A program made the translations under genes and the position numbers. The notes beneath the pieces are model-generated. The model made no database searches, had not been told where the DNA came from, and worked only from the letters and a program-made list of their open reading frames with translations. From contig CAWUJS010000040.1 of the NCBI GenBank assembly GCA_963922705.1, positions 1 to 16,146 of the forward strand: DNA of 16,146 nucleotides, given 5' to 3'. This document shows positions 1 through 7,733 of this stretch, one piece after another (position 1 is the stretch's first letter; each line of letters opens with the position of its first letter). The stretch is from TMED27 sp963922705 (GTDB lineage Bacteria; Pseudomonadota; Alphaproteobacteria; Micavibrionales; Micavibrionaceae).

Positions 1-1
1 C

Positions 2-760
2 ACCCATATCGAACAGGTCGCAGCACGCCTGAATTGGCCTTGTGTAAGGATTAACCTCGATAGCCATGTCTCACGTGTGGATCTGATCGGCAAAGACACC
101 ATCGTTTTACAAGAAGGCAAACAAATCACACAATGGAAGGAAGGGCTTTTGCCATGGTCTATCCAAAACCCGGTAGCGCTTGTTTTCGATGAATATGATG
201 CCGGGCGCCCGGATGTCATGTTTGTGATCCAGCGCGTTCTTGAGGCCGAGGGCAAGCTCACCCTTCTGGATCAAAATAAAGTCATCCGACCACACCCGGC
301 TTTTCGCCTCTTTGCAACGGCAAATACCGTTGGCCTAGGTGATACAACCGGGCTTTATCACGGCACACAACAAATCAATCAGGGGCAAATGGATCGCTGG
401 AACGTTGTCGTAACGCTTAATTATCTTCCACATGATGATGAGATGAATATCATGCTCGCCAAATTCACAGAGCTTGATCATGATGAAGGCCGCGATATGG
501 TGGATAAGATGGTGCGCCTTGCCGATATGACGCGTGAAGGCTTTGTCAATGGCGACCTCTCAACCCTCATGAGCCCGCGTACGGTTTTGGCATGGATTGA
601 AAATACAAAGATTTTTGATGGAAACCGCGACCTCGCATTTCAGCTCTCTTTCCTCAATAAATGCGATGAAACCGAACGCCCGATTATTGCGGAATATTAC
701 CAACGCTGTTTTGATGTAGAACTCCCCGAAAGCGCGATTAAGAACATCGCAGTCAGCTAG
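2..760 (+). CDS. cobS: CobS-type cobaltochelatase AAA+ subunit, 5' end outside window
   Basis: The reading frame is open from base 2, so the gene starts left of the window; the first in-frame GTG at 77 is internal. About 252 residues are visible and roughly the first 80 are missing compared with the usual length of about 330. The visible part begins THIEQVAARLNWP, the stretch that normally follows the Walker A motif GTGKS, so the P-loop lies just outside. Walker B is seen as ALVFDEYDAGRPD and sensor 1 as ATANTVG. In the aerobic cobalamin pathway CobS forms an AAA+ ring with CobT that powers cobalt insertion into hydrogenobyrinic acid diamide by CobN. The next gene, cobT, follows after 6 bases, the usual arrangement. 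No cobN or other cobalamin gene is in the window, so the pathway role is inferred from family only. Confidence 0.95.
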   Translation, partial: THIEQVAARLNWPCVRINLDSHVSRVDLIGKDTIVLQEGKQITQWKEGLLPWSIQNPVALVFDEYDAGRPDVMFVIQRVLEAEGKLTLLDQNKVIRPHPAFRLFATANTVGLGDTTGLYHGTQQINQGQMDRWNVVVTLNYLPHDDEMNIMLAKFTELDHDEGRDMVDKMVRLADMTREGFVNGDLSTLMSPRTVLAWIENTKIFDGNRDLAFQLSFLNKCDETERPIIAEYYQRCFDVELPESAIKNIAVS

Positions 761-766
761 GCTGTC

Positions 767-2605
767 ATGACCAATCAAAACGTCGATAATTTCAAACATA
801 TAACCTCCATCACAATGCGTACAATCGCAGGCGACAGAGAGGTTGAGGCAACCTATTCCACAGCAGAGCCGCCAACCGGACGCGTTATAGAAGGCATGCG
901 CCCTCGCCTGCCGCAGCCCGATGCCAACCTGCACCCAAAAAGCAAAAGGCTTGTGCGGGGATGCGCGGATATTCAGGCTTTGCGCATCGCTCACCATGAT
1001 GAGCGCCTCCATTTAAGCGAAAAACCACGCGACAATCATGCGGCAAGCATTTTTGCTGCGCTGGAACAGGCGCGATGCGAAGCTCTGGGGGCAAATTCTA
1101 TGGAAGGCGTTGCCAATAACCTCAATGCCGTACTGGATGAAAAAGCCAGCCGCCTCGGCCTCGAGAACATCACAAAACGCGAGCAAGTCGATATTGGCGA
1201 TGCGCTGCATATCATGGCACGCCTTGCCCTAACCGGAGAATCCCCTCCACCTTCTGCAGAAAAATTAATTAACCTCTGGAAGCCATGGCTTGATCAGCAT
1301 TTAAAAGATATTAGCTTCGATGACCTCAAGCCGCTTTTAGAAGATCAAAAATCCTATAGCGCACTGTCAAAAAAGCTTATCAAATCCCTTGATATTATCG
1401 TGGATGACATCACAGAAGGCGAAGAAAAAACAAGTGATGACGAACAGGATATGGAATCCGATACGGACCATAACAATGACGAAAGCGCTCAGAAAGAAGA
1501 GGAAGAACAGGATTCCGATGCGCATGATCTTGATGAAGATGTGCATGTCGGCGCAGATGATGAAAATCTCGAATCCTTTGGAAAAGATGATACGCTGGAC
1601 GATATTCAGGCCGGATCAGGCGGTGAAATGCCTTCCGATACCCGCCGCAATTCCCACGATGATTTTATTCCGGGGCGTGAAGGCATGTATACGGTTTATA
1701 CAACCGAATTTGACGAGGAGGTCGAAGCTGGTGAATTAGCCGATAGCCATGAGCTTGTTCGCCTTCGCGCTATGCTGGACAAACAGCTTTCCTCGCATCA
1801 AACCATCATCACCAAACTCGCCAATCGCCTGCAGCGCAAAGTCATGGCGCAGCAACAACGTAGCTGGCAATTTGATCTTGATGAAGGCATTCTGGATACG
1901 GCGCGCCTCGCCCGCGTTGTCGCTAACCCCAATGTCCCGCTGACATTCAAGCAGGAAAAAGAAACAGAATTCCGCGATACAATTGTTACATTGCTCATTG
2001 ATAATTCCGGCTCTATGCGCGGCAGACCTATCGCAATTGCAGCTATGACTGCCGATATCGTCGCACGTACATTAGAGCGCTGCGGTGTACGTGTCGAGAT
2101 TTTAGGCTTCACAACACGCGCATGGAAAGGCGGTAAATCGCGCGATCTCTGGATGCAAAATGGCCGCCAAAAGCACCCCGGCAGGCTCAATGATCTACGC
2201 CACATCATCTACAAAGCCGCCGATGCCCCCATGCGCCGTACGCGTAAAAATCTGGGGCTAATGCTCAAAGAGGGGATCTTGAAAGAAAACATCGATGGCG
2301 AGGCTCTCGTCTGGACATATAACCGCATTGCCCCCCGCCCAGAGCAACGCAAAATTATCATGGTCATCTCCGATGGTGCGCCGGTGGATGATTCGACCCT
2401 ATCGGTTAACCCAACCCATATCCTGGAGCATGATCTCAGGAGCGTCATTCACTGGATTGAACAAAAATCCAATGTCGAGCTAACCGCGATTGGCATCGGA
2501 CATGATGTTACGCGCTATTATAAACGTGCAATTAAAATCACCGATGCGGACGAGCTTGCAAAGGCTCTTGTTGATCAGCTTGAGAAACTCTTTGAAGAGG
2601 ATTAA
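767..2605 (+). CDS. cobT: CobT-type cobaltochelatase subunit with VWA domain
   Basis: A 612-residue protein with the CobT architecture. The N-terminal half (about 1-215) is CobT-specific. A strongly acidic low-complexity linker follows at about 216-285, rich in Asp and Glu. The C-terminal von Willebrand A domain runs from about 405 to 605. Its MIDAS motif DNSGS is at 412-416 and a second VWA element, VISDGAPVDD, is at 533-542. CobT is the partner ring of the AAA+ protein CobS in ATP-driven metal chelation by CobN. The ATG at 767 is 6 bases after the cobS stop and has a short AGG 5 bases upstream, consistent with translational coupling. The length and linker look intact, with no frameshift. 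Whether this pair serves cobalamin synthesis or another chelatase-like role cannot be told without cobN. Confidence 0.95.
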   Translation: MTNQNVDNFKHITSITMRTIAGDREVEATYSTAEPPTGRVIEGMRPRLPQPDANLHPKSKRLVRGCADIQALRIAHHDERLHLSEKPRDNHAASIFAALEQARCEALGANSMEGVANNLNAVLDEKASRLGLENITKREQVDIGDALHIMARLALTGESPPPSAEKLINLWKPWLDQHLKDISFDDLKPLLEDQKSYSALSKKLIKSLDIIVDDITEGEEKTSDDEQDMESDTDHNNDESAQKEEEEQDSDAHDLDEDVHVGADDENLESFGKDDTLDDIQAGSGGEMPSDTRRNSHDDFIPGREGMYTVYTTEFDEEVEAGELADSHELVRLRAMLDKQLSSHQTIITKLANRLQRKVMAQQQRSWQFDLDEGILDTARLARVVANPNVPLTFKQEKETEFRDTIVTLLIDNSGSMRGRPIAIAAMTADIVARTLERCGVRVEILGFTTRAWKGGKSRDLWMQNGRQKHPGRLNDLRHIIYKAADAPMRRTRKNLGLMLKEGILKENIDGEALVWTYNRIAPRPEQRKIIMVISDGAPVDDSTLSVNPTHILEHDLRSVIHWIEQKSNVELTAIGIGHDVTRYYKRAIKITDADELAKALVDQLEKLFEED

Positions 2606-2647
2606 GCCACCCTTGTTTTTAATGGTATGATCGCTTAACAACAAAGG

Positions 2648-3157
2648 ATGAGTCAGGCAAACATCATTCCAGCCGAACAAATCGCAGCGCAAATTTATAT
2701 ATTCCGCGAACAAAAAGTTATGCTCGATTCTGATTTGGCAAAACTTTACGGTGTTACGACTGGTCGCCTGAACGAGCAAGTTAAGAGAAATATCAAACGC
2801 TTCCCCGGAGATTTTGCCTTTCAACTGAATCAAGAAGAATTTGATAGTTTGATATCGCATATTGCGACATCAAACGCAGGGCGTGGCGGAAGGCGAAAGC
2901 CACCATGGGTTTTCACCGAGCAAGGCATCGCTATGCTATCGGGCATTCTTCATTCAGAGCGTGCAATTGAGGTCAATATAAGTATCATGCGCACCTTTGT
3001 TCGCTTGCGGCATATGTTAGCAAACAACGAAGAGCTTGCAAGAAAAGTCAATGAGCATGATTATCATATTGGTAAGCTTTATGAAGAGCTTGAAAAACTG
3101 CTAAACCTGCCCACCCCACCCAAAAACCCGATTGGATTTAAGACTGTTAAAAAATGA
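2648..3157 (+). CDS. ORF6N-domain (KilA-N-like) DNA-binding protein
   Basis: A 169-residue protein. Residues about 8-92 match the ORF6N domain: an opening helix ending in REQKVMLDSDLAKLYGV, then LNEQVKRN, RFPGDFAFQL and WVFTEQGIAML. Residues about 122-155 are a Leu/Glu-rich probable coiled coil, and the tail ends in PIGFKTVKK, typical of chromosomal ORF6N proteins. The family is related to phage and large DNA virus KilA-N/ORF6N proteins and is thought to bind DNA; targets are generally unknown. An in-frame TAA at 2636 rules out an upstream start. AAAGG directly abuts the ATG, so the ribosome site is oddly spaced. The stop overlaps the hisS start (ATGA at 3154-3157), so it is probably co-transcribed and coupled with hisS. 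The family is often acquired by transfer, but there are no transposase or attachment-site remnants nearby. Confidence 0.9.
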   Translation: MSQANIIPAEQIAAQIYIFREQKVMLDSDLAKLYGVTTGRLNEQVKRNIKRFPGDFAFQLNQEEFDSLISHIATSNAGRGGRRKPPWVFTEQGIAMLSGILHSERAIEVNISIMRTFVRLRHMLANNEELARKVNEHDYHIGKLYEELEKLLNLPTPPKNPIGFKTVKK

Positions 3158-4482
3158 GTGATAAAAAGACAATATACAAACCTAAACCAATTAGCGGCTA
3201 CCCGGAATGGCTGCCGGAGATCAGGCGCGTGGAGCAGCAATGGCTGGATCATATCCGCCGCGTGTTCGAAAGCTATGGGTTTTGCAATATTGAAACCCCT
3301 GCCGTCGAAGAGCTGGATGTGATTGCTGCAAAAGGCGAGGATGTCGATAAAGAGATTTATGTGATCGAACGCTTGCACAAGGAAGATGGCGATAAAGAAG
3401 CAAGGCTGGCACTACATTTCGATCAAACAGTTCCCCTTGCCCGCTATGTCGGACAGCATTTCAATGATCTGATATTTCCTTTCAAACGCTATCAGATGCA
3501 AAAAGTCTGGCGCGGTGAAAGGCCACAGGCGGGGCGTTTTCGGGAGTTTTATCAATGCGATATTGATGTCATTAACATTGACCAGTTGCCACTGTCTTTT
3601 GATGCTGAAATGCCCGCGATCATCCATGAAGTCCTAAGCGGCCTTGATATACCACCTTTTGAAATCCGTATTAGCAATCGCAAGATTCTCATAGGATTAC
3701 TCGAAAGCCTAAACATTAAAAATATCGCCGAAGTCACACGGATCATCGATAAACAGGAAAAACTCGGCAAAGATGCAATTATTCATCTTTTGAGAGAGCA
3801 TGATTTGAATGATGACCAGATTGAGGACATTATACAACTCACGTCACTTAAGCTGACCACAAGTGAGGATAATAGATTGCTTCGCGACGTCATTGCGAGG
3901 AGCGATAGCGACGCGGCAATCCAGCTTCTTAACGAAGGCATCAAAGAGTTGCAATTCGTCATAGATCAACTCTCACACCTCCCCAATGTCGTTGCCGATC
4001 TCTCCATCGTACGCGGCCTTGATTACTACACCGGCACAGTCTATGAGACCGTCTTCAAAGATGACCCTGGCTATGGATCGATTTGCTCAGGCGGGCGTTA
4101 TGACGACCTCGCCAGCTCTTACATCAATAAAAAGCTTCCCGGCGTCGGGATATCCATCGGCTTCTCACGCCTTTTCGCAAAGATGGTTCCCACCATCCAA
4201 GAAAAGCGCATTTCCCCCGCGGATGTGCTCGTTATCCTTAATTCCGAAGAGGACCGCGCCCTCGCATCAGAAACCGCAAAAACCTTGCGTGCCAATGGAA
4301 ACGCGGTGGAGCTTTACCACGCCCCACAAAAATTCCCCAAACAAATGCGCTATGCGGAGAAAAAAGGTATTCCCTTTGTCTGGATGCCGCCTTACCGTGA
4401 TACAAAGCACCATGAAGTCAAAAATATGGCGACAGGTGAACAAACCGAAGCCAACCCGAAAGATTGGAAAGCAAATGCTTAG
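3154..4482 (+). CDS. hisS: Histidyl-tRNA synthetase
   Basis: A 442-residue class II synthetase that charges tRNA-His in the cytoplasm. Motif 2 is visible at about 108-138 (KRYQMQKVWRGERP, then GRFREFYQCDID). The histidine-binding motifs are RGLDYYTG at 287-294 and CSGGRYDDL at 311-319. Motif 3 is PGVGISIGFSRL at 329-340. The anticodon-binding domain spans about 356-430 (ADVLVIL, GNAVELY, KQMRYAEKKGIPFVW). The start is the ATG overlapping the ORF6N stop by 4 bases. The insertion region between motif 2 and the histidine motifs contains the in-frame palindromic repeat at residues about 241-256 (listed separately). All catalytic motifs are intact, so the enzyme is expected to work. The 3' end overlaps the next gene by 8 bases. 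Confidence 0.97.
   Translation: MSDKKTIYKPKPISGYPEWLPEIRRVEQQWLDHIRRVFESYGFCNIETPAVEELDVIAAKGEDVDKEIYVIERLHKEDGDKEARLALHFDQTVPLARYVGQHFNDLIFPFKRYQMQKVWRGERPQAGRFREFYQCDIDVINIDQLPLSFDAEMPAIIHEVLSGLDIPPFEIRISNRKILIGLLESLNIKNIAEVTRIIDKQEKLGKDAIIHLLREHDLNDDQIEDIIQLTSLKLTTSEDNRLLRDVIARSDSDAAIQLLNEGIKELQFVIDQLSHLPNVVADLSIVRGLDYYTGTVYETVFKDDPGYGSICSGGRYDDLASSYINKKLPGVGISIGFSRLFAKMVPTIQEKRISPADVLVILNSEEDRALASETAKTLRANGNAVELYHAPQKFPKQMRYAEKKGIPFVWMPPYRDTKHHEVKNMATGEQTEANPKDWKANA
3874..3922 (+). repeat. Palindromic repeat unit inserted in frame in hisS
   Basis: Bases 3874-3885 (AGATTGCTTCGC) are identical to the start of half B of the intergenic repeat family. From 3889 the sequence GTCATTGCGAGG, followed by a diverged loop and GACGCGGCAATCC, matches half A of the same family (see 10257-10612). 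GATTGC at 3875-3880 can pair with GCAATC at 3916-3921, and ATTGC with GCAAT inside. The frame stays open and the element encodes RLLRDVIARSDSDAAI, about 16 residues, in the hisS insertion domain. This resembles the behaviour of Rickettsia palindromic elements, which also sit in frame inside genes. I infer an insertion; the exact edges are uncertain by a few bases. Confidence 0.8.
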
Positions 4483-5071
4483 AATTCTCCTTGCCCTTTT
4501 ATTAATTCCAACTTTATCTTTTGCCCAAGAAAAAACCACATCAACCTACGGCCCGGATTTTTGCGAATTTTCAGTCACATTCCCAAGCGACCCCTATAAA
4601 TCCCGCCGTTGCGATGATTCTGCAAAAAAAGAACGCTGCTATGACCTCATTAGCTACACGCAAGTCTATGAGCTATCATCGACCGTGAATTTTCGCATCA
4701 TCTGCAACCCTATCGGCGATGATGTCCTCAAAGCCTATAGCCCGGAAGTCATGCAAGCCACGCTCAAAGCCATGACTAAACAAAGTGTTGTGCAGGAATT
4801 CAATACCTCATTCCGTGAAGAGGAAAAGTTCAAACAGGCCGGGCTAGTCGGTGAAGGGCTTGTCGGGCGCACCCCCACAATCTACATCGCGCAGCTCTGG
4901 ATTGGTGAAAAATCGGCTTTATCCGTTGAAGCTGAACTGATTGGTGAAGCGATGCCTGAGGCTGACACGCTCTTTCGTGATGTCCTTATGACTGTCGGCC
5001 ATAAAGACGACGTTGCTGCTGCAGAAAAAGCGGAAGAGGCAAAAACCGCAGAGGATGATAAACCTGAATAA
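4475..5071 (+). CDS. Exported protein of unknown function
   Basis: Not recognised. The open frame extends upstream inside hisS, but the start is best placed at ATG 4475, because it gives a clean signal peptide: MLRILLALLLIPTLSFA with a likely cut before QEK (about residue 17/18). The product is then 198 residues with an 8-base overlap with hisS. The mature part has four cysteines (30, 46, 55, 77), an even number consistent with two disulfides in the periplasm. Its C-terminal tail is charged (Glu, Lys, Asp, Ala-rich, about 177-198). There is no lipobox and no second membrane segment. The overlap suggests it is expressed with hisS, but there is no functional link that I can support. Confidence 0.8.
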   Translation: MLRILLALLLIPTLSFAQEKTTSTYGPDFCEFSVTFPSDPYKSRRCDDSAKKERCYDLISYTQVYELSSTVNFRIICNPIGDDVLKAYSPEVMQATLKAMTKQSVVQEFNTSFREEEKFKQAGLVGEGLVGRTPTIYIAQLWIGEKSALSVEAELIGEAMPEADTLFRDVLMTVGHKDDVAAAEKAEEAKTAEDDKPE

Positions 5072-5079
5072 TTTTCTTG

Positions 5080-5108
5080 TTTACATATTTTAATTTCTTC
5101 TATATAAT
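5080..5108 (+). promoter_or_regulatory. Sigma-70-type promoter for the gene at 5136
   Basis: TTTACA (5080-5085), a 17-base spacer, and a perfect TATAAT (5103-5108). Transcription would begin near 5115, giving a leader of about 20 bases before the ATG at 5136, which has TAGGAAG as ribosome site. It lies in the short gap after the stop at 5071. Confidence 0.7.
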
Positions 5109-5135
5109 TTTCCTTATTCAGTTAGGAAGTATTAT

Positions 5136-5729
5136 ATGCCGGAAAAATTCGAAGTACCAGACTCTAACAGGGCTATCACCATTCCTGATGGCGGCTCCAT
5201 CCAGGAAAAACCGGAAGGCGGCTATGTCGTTTCATTCACGCGGTCAAACGGACAAGAAAAACAAATCCACTATAATGCTGATGGAACTAGTGATTTAGCG
5301 TCAAACTACTCAGGCACGTTTAGTGCATTAGCAGAAGCAGACCGTCAAAACGGTGGTAATTATTCCGGCGTTAACACGCCAGCAGGACAACTTTTGCAAG
5401 AAGCTCGTACAGACGTTGCAACACATTTAAGCGTTCTTCAAATCTTAGAAAGGCTTGGCTATAAAGGGCAAGAACTAACAGAGGATAAATTAAATTTAGC
5501 CGCTACTTTACTGGCTGATCAAATCGCTGAAACAATTGATCCTACTACCTTATCAGACCTTGAGGCTGCTTTTACAACCTCTGCTGCACTTCAAGAGGCC
5601 GGATGGGACGGTGATCACGAAACATCTACCGAAGTCATTGCGCGTGCAAAACACATTTTAGAACGCACACGCATTGAAGGCAACGAAAACAACTCAAACA
5701 CGGACGAACACGATCCCACAAAATGGTAA
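5136..5729 (+). CDS. Hypothetical protein
   Basis: Not recognised. The 197-residue product is soluble, acidic, and without signal peptide, membrane segment or cysteine. Residues about 1-50 are rich in Gly and polar residues and look beta-rich (TIPDGGSIQEKPEGGYVVSF). Residues about 80-180 look helical (LLQEARTDVATHLSVLQILERLGY and later segments). The tail is Asn/Asp-rich (NNSNTDEHDPTKW). The start at 5136 is supported by TAGGAAG upstream and a near-consensus promoter at 5080-5108, so it is probably its own transcription unit. It converges on sufE, leaving only 10 bases between the two stops and no clear terminator there. Confidence 0.75.
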   Translation: MPEKFEVPDSNRAITIPDGGSIQEKPEGGYVVSFTRSNGQEKQIHYNADGTSDLASNYSGTFSALAEADRQNGGNYSGVNTPAGQLLQEARTDVATHLSVLQILERLGYKGQELTEDKLNLAATLLADQIAETIDPTTLSDLEAAFTTSAALQEAGWDGDHETSTEVIARAKHILERTRIEGNENNSNTDEHDPTKW

Positions 5730-5739
5730 AAAACCGCTC

Positions 5740-6147
5740 TTATGCCGCTTGCGCAACTAACCCTCTAATCCTCTCCACCATTGAGAAAAAGCCATTCCTT
5801 CGGTTAGGAGAAAGGTTCTGATCAAGGCCGATAGCTTTAAATGATCCTTCAATATCGATATTTGCAATATCCTTAAGCGGCTTATCCTGATACGCAGCCA
5901 TTAAAACACCTATCAAACCACGGACGATATGCGCATCGCTGTCAGCAACAAAATGCAGCTTACCGCCCGAAATATCAGCTTGCATCCAGACACGCGATGT
6001 ACAGCCGCGCACCAGATTCTCATCGGTTTTCAAGGCTTCATCCATTTTCGGCAATCCCCGCCCCAAATCTATGAGATAACGGTAACGCTCCTCCCAATCA
6101 TCAAAGAAGGCGAAATTATCAATCAATTCATTTATATCTTTTGTCAT
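5740..6147 (-). CDS. sufE: SufE-family cysteine desulfurase sulfur acceptor
   Basis: A 135-residue protein, the normal length for SufE. It takes persulfide sulfur from a SufS-type cysteine desulfurase and passes it to the SufBCD scaffold for Fe-S cluster assembly in the cytoplasm. The acceptor cysteine is C49 in VRGCTSRVW (usual family form V-x-GC-x-S-x-VW). Also seen are the FFDDWEERYRYLIDLGRGLP start and the family segment DAHIVRGLIGVLMAAY. No other suf gene is in the window, so it is a detached sufE as in many alphaproteobacteria. It is divergent from clpX with 127 bases between, which must hold both promoters. The ribosome site is weak (GGAAA). Confidence 0.93.
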   Translation of the reverse strand: MTKDINELIDNFAFFDDWEERYRYLIDLGRGLPKMDEALKTDENLVRGCTSRVWMQADISGGKLHFVADSDAHIVRGLIGVLMAAYQDKPLKDIANIDIEGSFKAIGLDQNLSPNRRNGFFSMVERIRGLVAQAA

Positions 6148-6274
6148 TACTTTATTTCCACGAATAAAACCCTATTTTCTTTATATAAGGACTTGCGCGG
6201 TGTAAAGCCAGTTCGCTAAGTTAGTATATGTGTAAAGCAATAATAAAACAAAGATTCTAGGGATCACCTTATCC

Positions 6275-7573
6275 ATGAGCAAATCAGACAAAAGCGATAG
6301 CAAAAACACCCTTTACTGCTCTTTTTGCGGCAAGAGCCAGCATGAAGTACGTAAACTCATCGCAGGCCCAAATGTATTCATTTGTAATGAATGCGTAGAG
6401 CTATGTATGGATATTATCCGCGAAGAAGATAAAACACAGCTTGTGCGCGAAGGTGGTGAAGGCACCCCTGCCCCATCTGAAATCAAGCAAGTTCTTGACG
6501 ATTATGTAATCGGACAAGAAGAGGCAAAGCGCGTCTTGTCTGTTGCGGTTCATAACCACTATAAACGCCTTGAACATGGCGCAACAGGCTCAGATGTAGA
6601 GCTTGCCAAATCCAATATCCTCATTTGCGGACCAACGGGTTGTGGTAAAACACTTTTGGCACAAACAATTGCCCGCATTCTCGATGTCCCATTCACAATG
6701 GCAGATGCAACCACCCTGACCGAGGCCGGCTATGTGGGTGAAGATGTGGAAAACATTGTACTTAAATTGCTACAAGCCAGTGATTACAACGTGGAACGCG
6801 CCCAAAAAGGGATTGTTTATATCGATGAGATTGACAAAATTTCCCGCAAATCCGATAACCCTTCAATTACGCGTGACGTATCCGGCGAAGGCGTTCAACA
6901 AGCACTTTTGAAGCTCATGGAGGGCACAGTAGCCTCCGTTCCACCGCAAGGCGGACGCAAACACCCGCAGCAGGAATTTCTGCAAGTCGACACAAAAGAT
7001 ATCCTCTTTATCTGTGGCGGTGCATTCGCAGGGCTTGATAAAATCATCGCACAGCGTGGGCGCGGGACAACAATTGGCTTTGGCGCGGATGTCAAAGACC
7101 TCGATGATGATCGCGGCATTGGCGAACTTTTCCAGGATTTAGAACCTGAAGACCTCCTGAAATATGGCCTCATCCCTGAATTTGTTGGCCGCCTGCCGGT
7201 CATTGCAACGCTTGAGGATCTTGATGAAGACGCACTCATAACAATCCTGACAGAACCCAAGAATGCTGTCGTTAAACAATACAAAAAACTCTTTGAAATT
7301 GAGGGCGTTGAACTGAAATTCACAGATGACGCATTAAAAGCCATTGCTGAAAAAGCAATCGAACGCAAGACAGGCGCACGCGGGCTTCGCTCTATTATCG
7401 AGAATTTACTACTTGATACCATGTTCGAAGTCCCCGATATGGACGATGCCGTGGAGGTGATCATCGATGGCGATACAGTCCGGGAAGACGACAAGGCTCC
7501 GCAGATTGTAAAATCCAAGAAAAAAGCAGCTAAGAAAAAGGCGGACAAAAAAGAAAAGGAAGACGCGGCATAG
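6275..7573 (+). CDS. clpX: ATP-dependent Clp protease ATP-binding subunit ClpX
   Basis: A 432-residue AAA+ unfoldase. The N-terminal zinc-binding domain has cysteines at 15, 18, 37 and 40. Walker A is GPTGCGKT (119-126), pore loop GYVG (152-155), Walker B VYIDEID (181-187), RKH loop (228-230), the ClpP-docking IGF loop (267-269), and sensor 2 GARG (367-370). The IGF loop indicates that it works with ClpP, but no clpP lies upstream: the neighbour is divergent sufE. No lon lies downstream. In most alphaproteobacteria the order is clpP-clpX-lon, so clpX is detached here. The C-terminus carries an extra Lys/Ala-rich tail (about 412-432). The start ATG is 13 bases after AGGGA, a somewhat long spacing. 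Confidence 0.98.
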   Translation: MSKSDKSDSKNTLYCSFCGKSQHEVRKLIAGPNVFICNECVELCMDIIREEDKTQLVREGGEGTPAPSEIKQVLDDYVIGQEEAKRVLSVAVHNHYKRLEHGATGSDVELAKSNILICGPTGCGKTLLAQTIARILDVPFTMADATTLTEAGYVGEDVENIVLKLLQASDYNVERAQKGIVYIDEIDKISRKSDNPSITRDVSGEGVQQALLKLMEGTVASVPPQGGRKHPQQEFLQVDTKDILFICGGAFAGLDKIIAQRGRGTTIGFGADVKDLDDDRGIGELFQDLEPEDLLKYGLIPEFVGRLPVIATLEDLDEDALITILTEPKNAVVKQYKKLFEIEGVELKFTDDALKAIAEKAIERKTGARGLRSIIENLLLDTMFEVPDMDDAVEVIIDGDTVREDDKAPQIVKSKKKAAKKKADKKEKEDAA

Positions 7574-7631
7574 GGGTAGAAGGTTAGAATATTAGAATAT
7601 TAGAGTTCTGGAAAAGTGTTCCTGCTTTTAA

Positions 7632-7695
7632 AACCTTCTAAAGTTCCAACCTTCTAAAATTCCAACCTTCTAAAATTCCAACCTTCCAAATCCCA
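7632..7695 (+). repeat. 16-bp tandem repeat, four units, downstream of clpX
   Basis: Units at 7632-7647, 7648-7663, 7664-7679 and a decayed fourth at 7680-7695, consensus AACCTTCTAAAATTCC. The second and third are identical. Upstream, 7577-7585 (TAGAAGGTT) is the exact reverse complement of AACCTTCTA, so the clpX 3' end could pair with any of the first three units. No T-run follows, so it is not a classical terminator. A second small tandem, TTAGAATAT twice, lies at about 7584-7601. Confidence 0.8.
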
Positions 7696-7733
7696 AAATT
7701 CATTTGCCCTTTATTCATTTTATTTTTATCATT

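Noticed and set aside
77..760. GTG at 77 as the true start of cobS
   Set aside because: The frame is open to the window edge and the upstream residues THIEQVAARLNWP are conserved CobS sequence following the P-loop, so the gene is cut by the window.
560..1012. 150-residue minus-strand frame across the cobS/cobT junction
   Set aside because: It overlaps two well-supported genes on the other strand and has no start signal or recognisable domain.
3986..5071. Long frame starting inside hisS, which would make a 361-residue protein
   Set aside because: The first 489 bases overlap hisS in another frame and encode low-quality Ser/Pro/Lys-rich sequence. The ATG at 4475 gives a clean signal peptide and is the better start.
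6895..7548. 217-residue minus-strand frame opposite clpX
   Set aside because: It is a Ser/Arg-rich shadow of the conserved clpX coding strand, with no ribosome site or recognisable domain.
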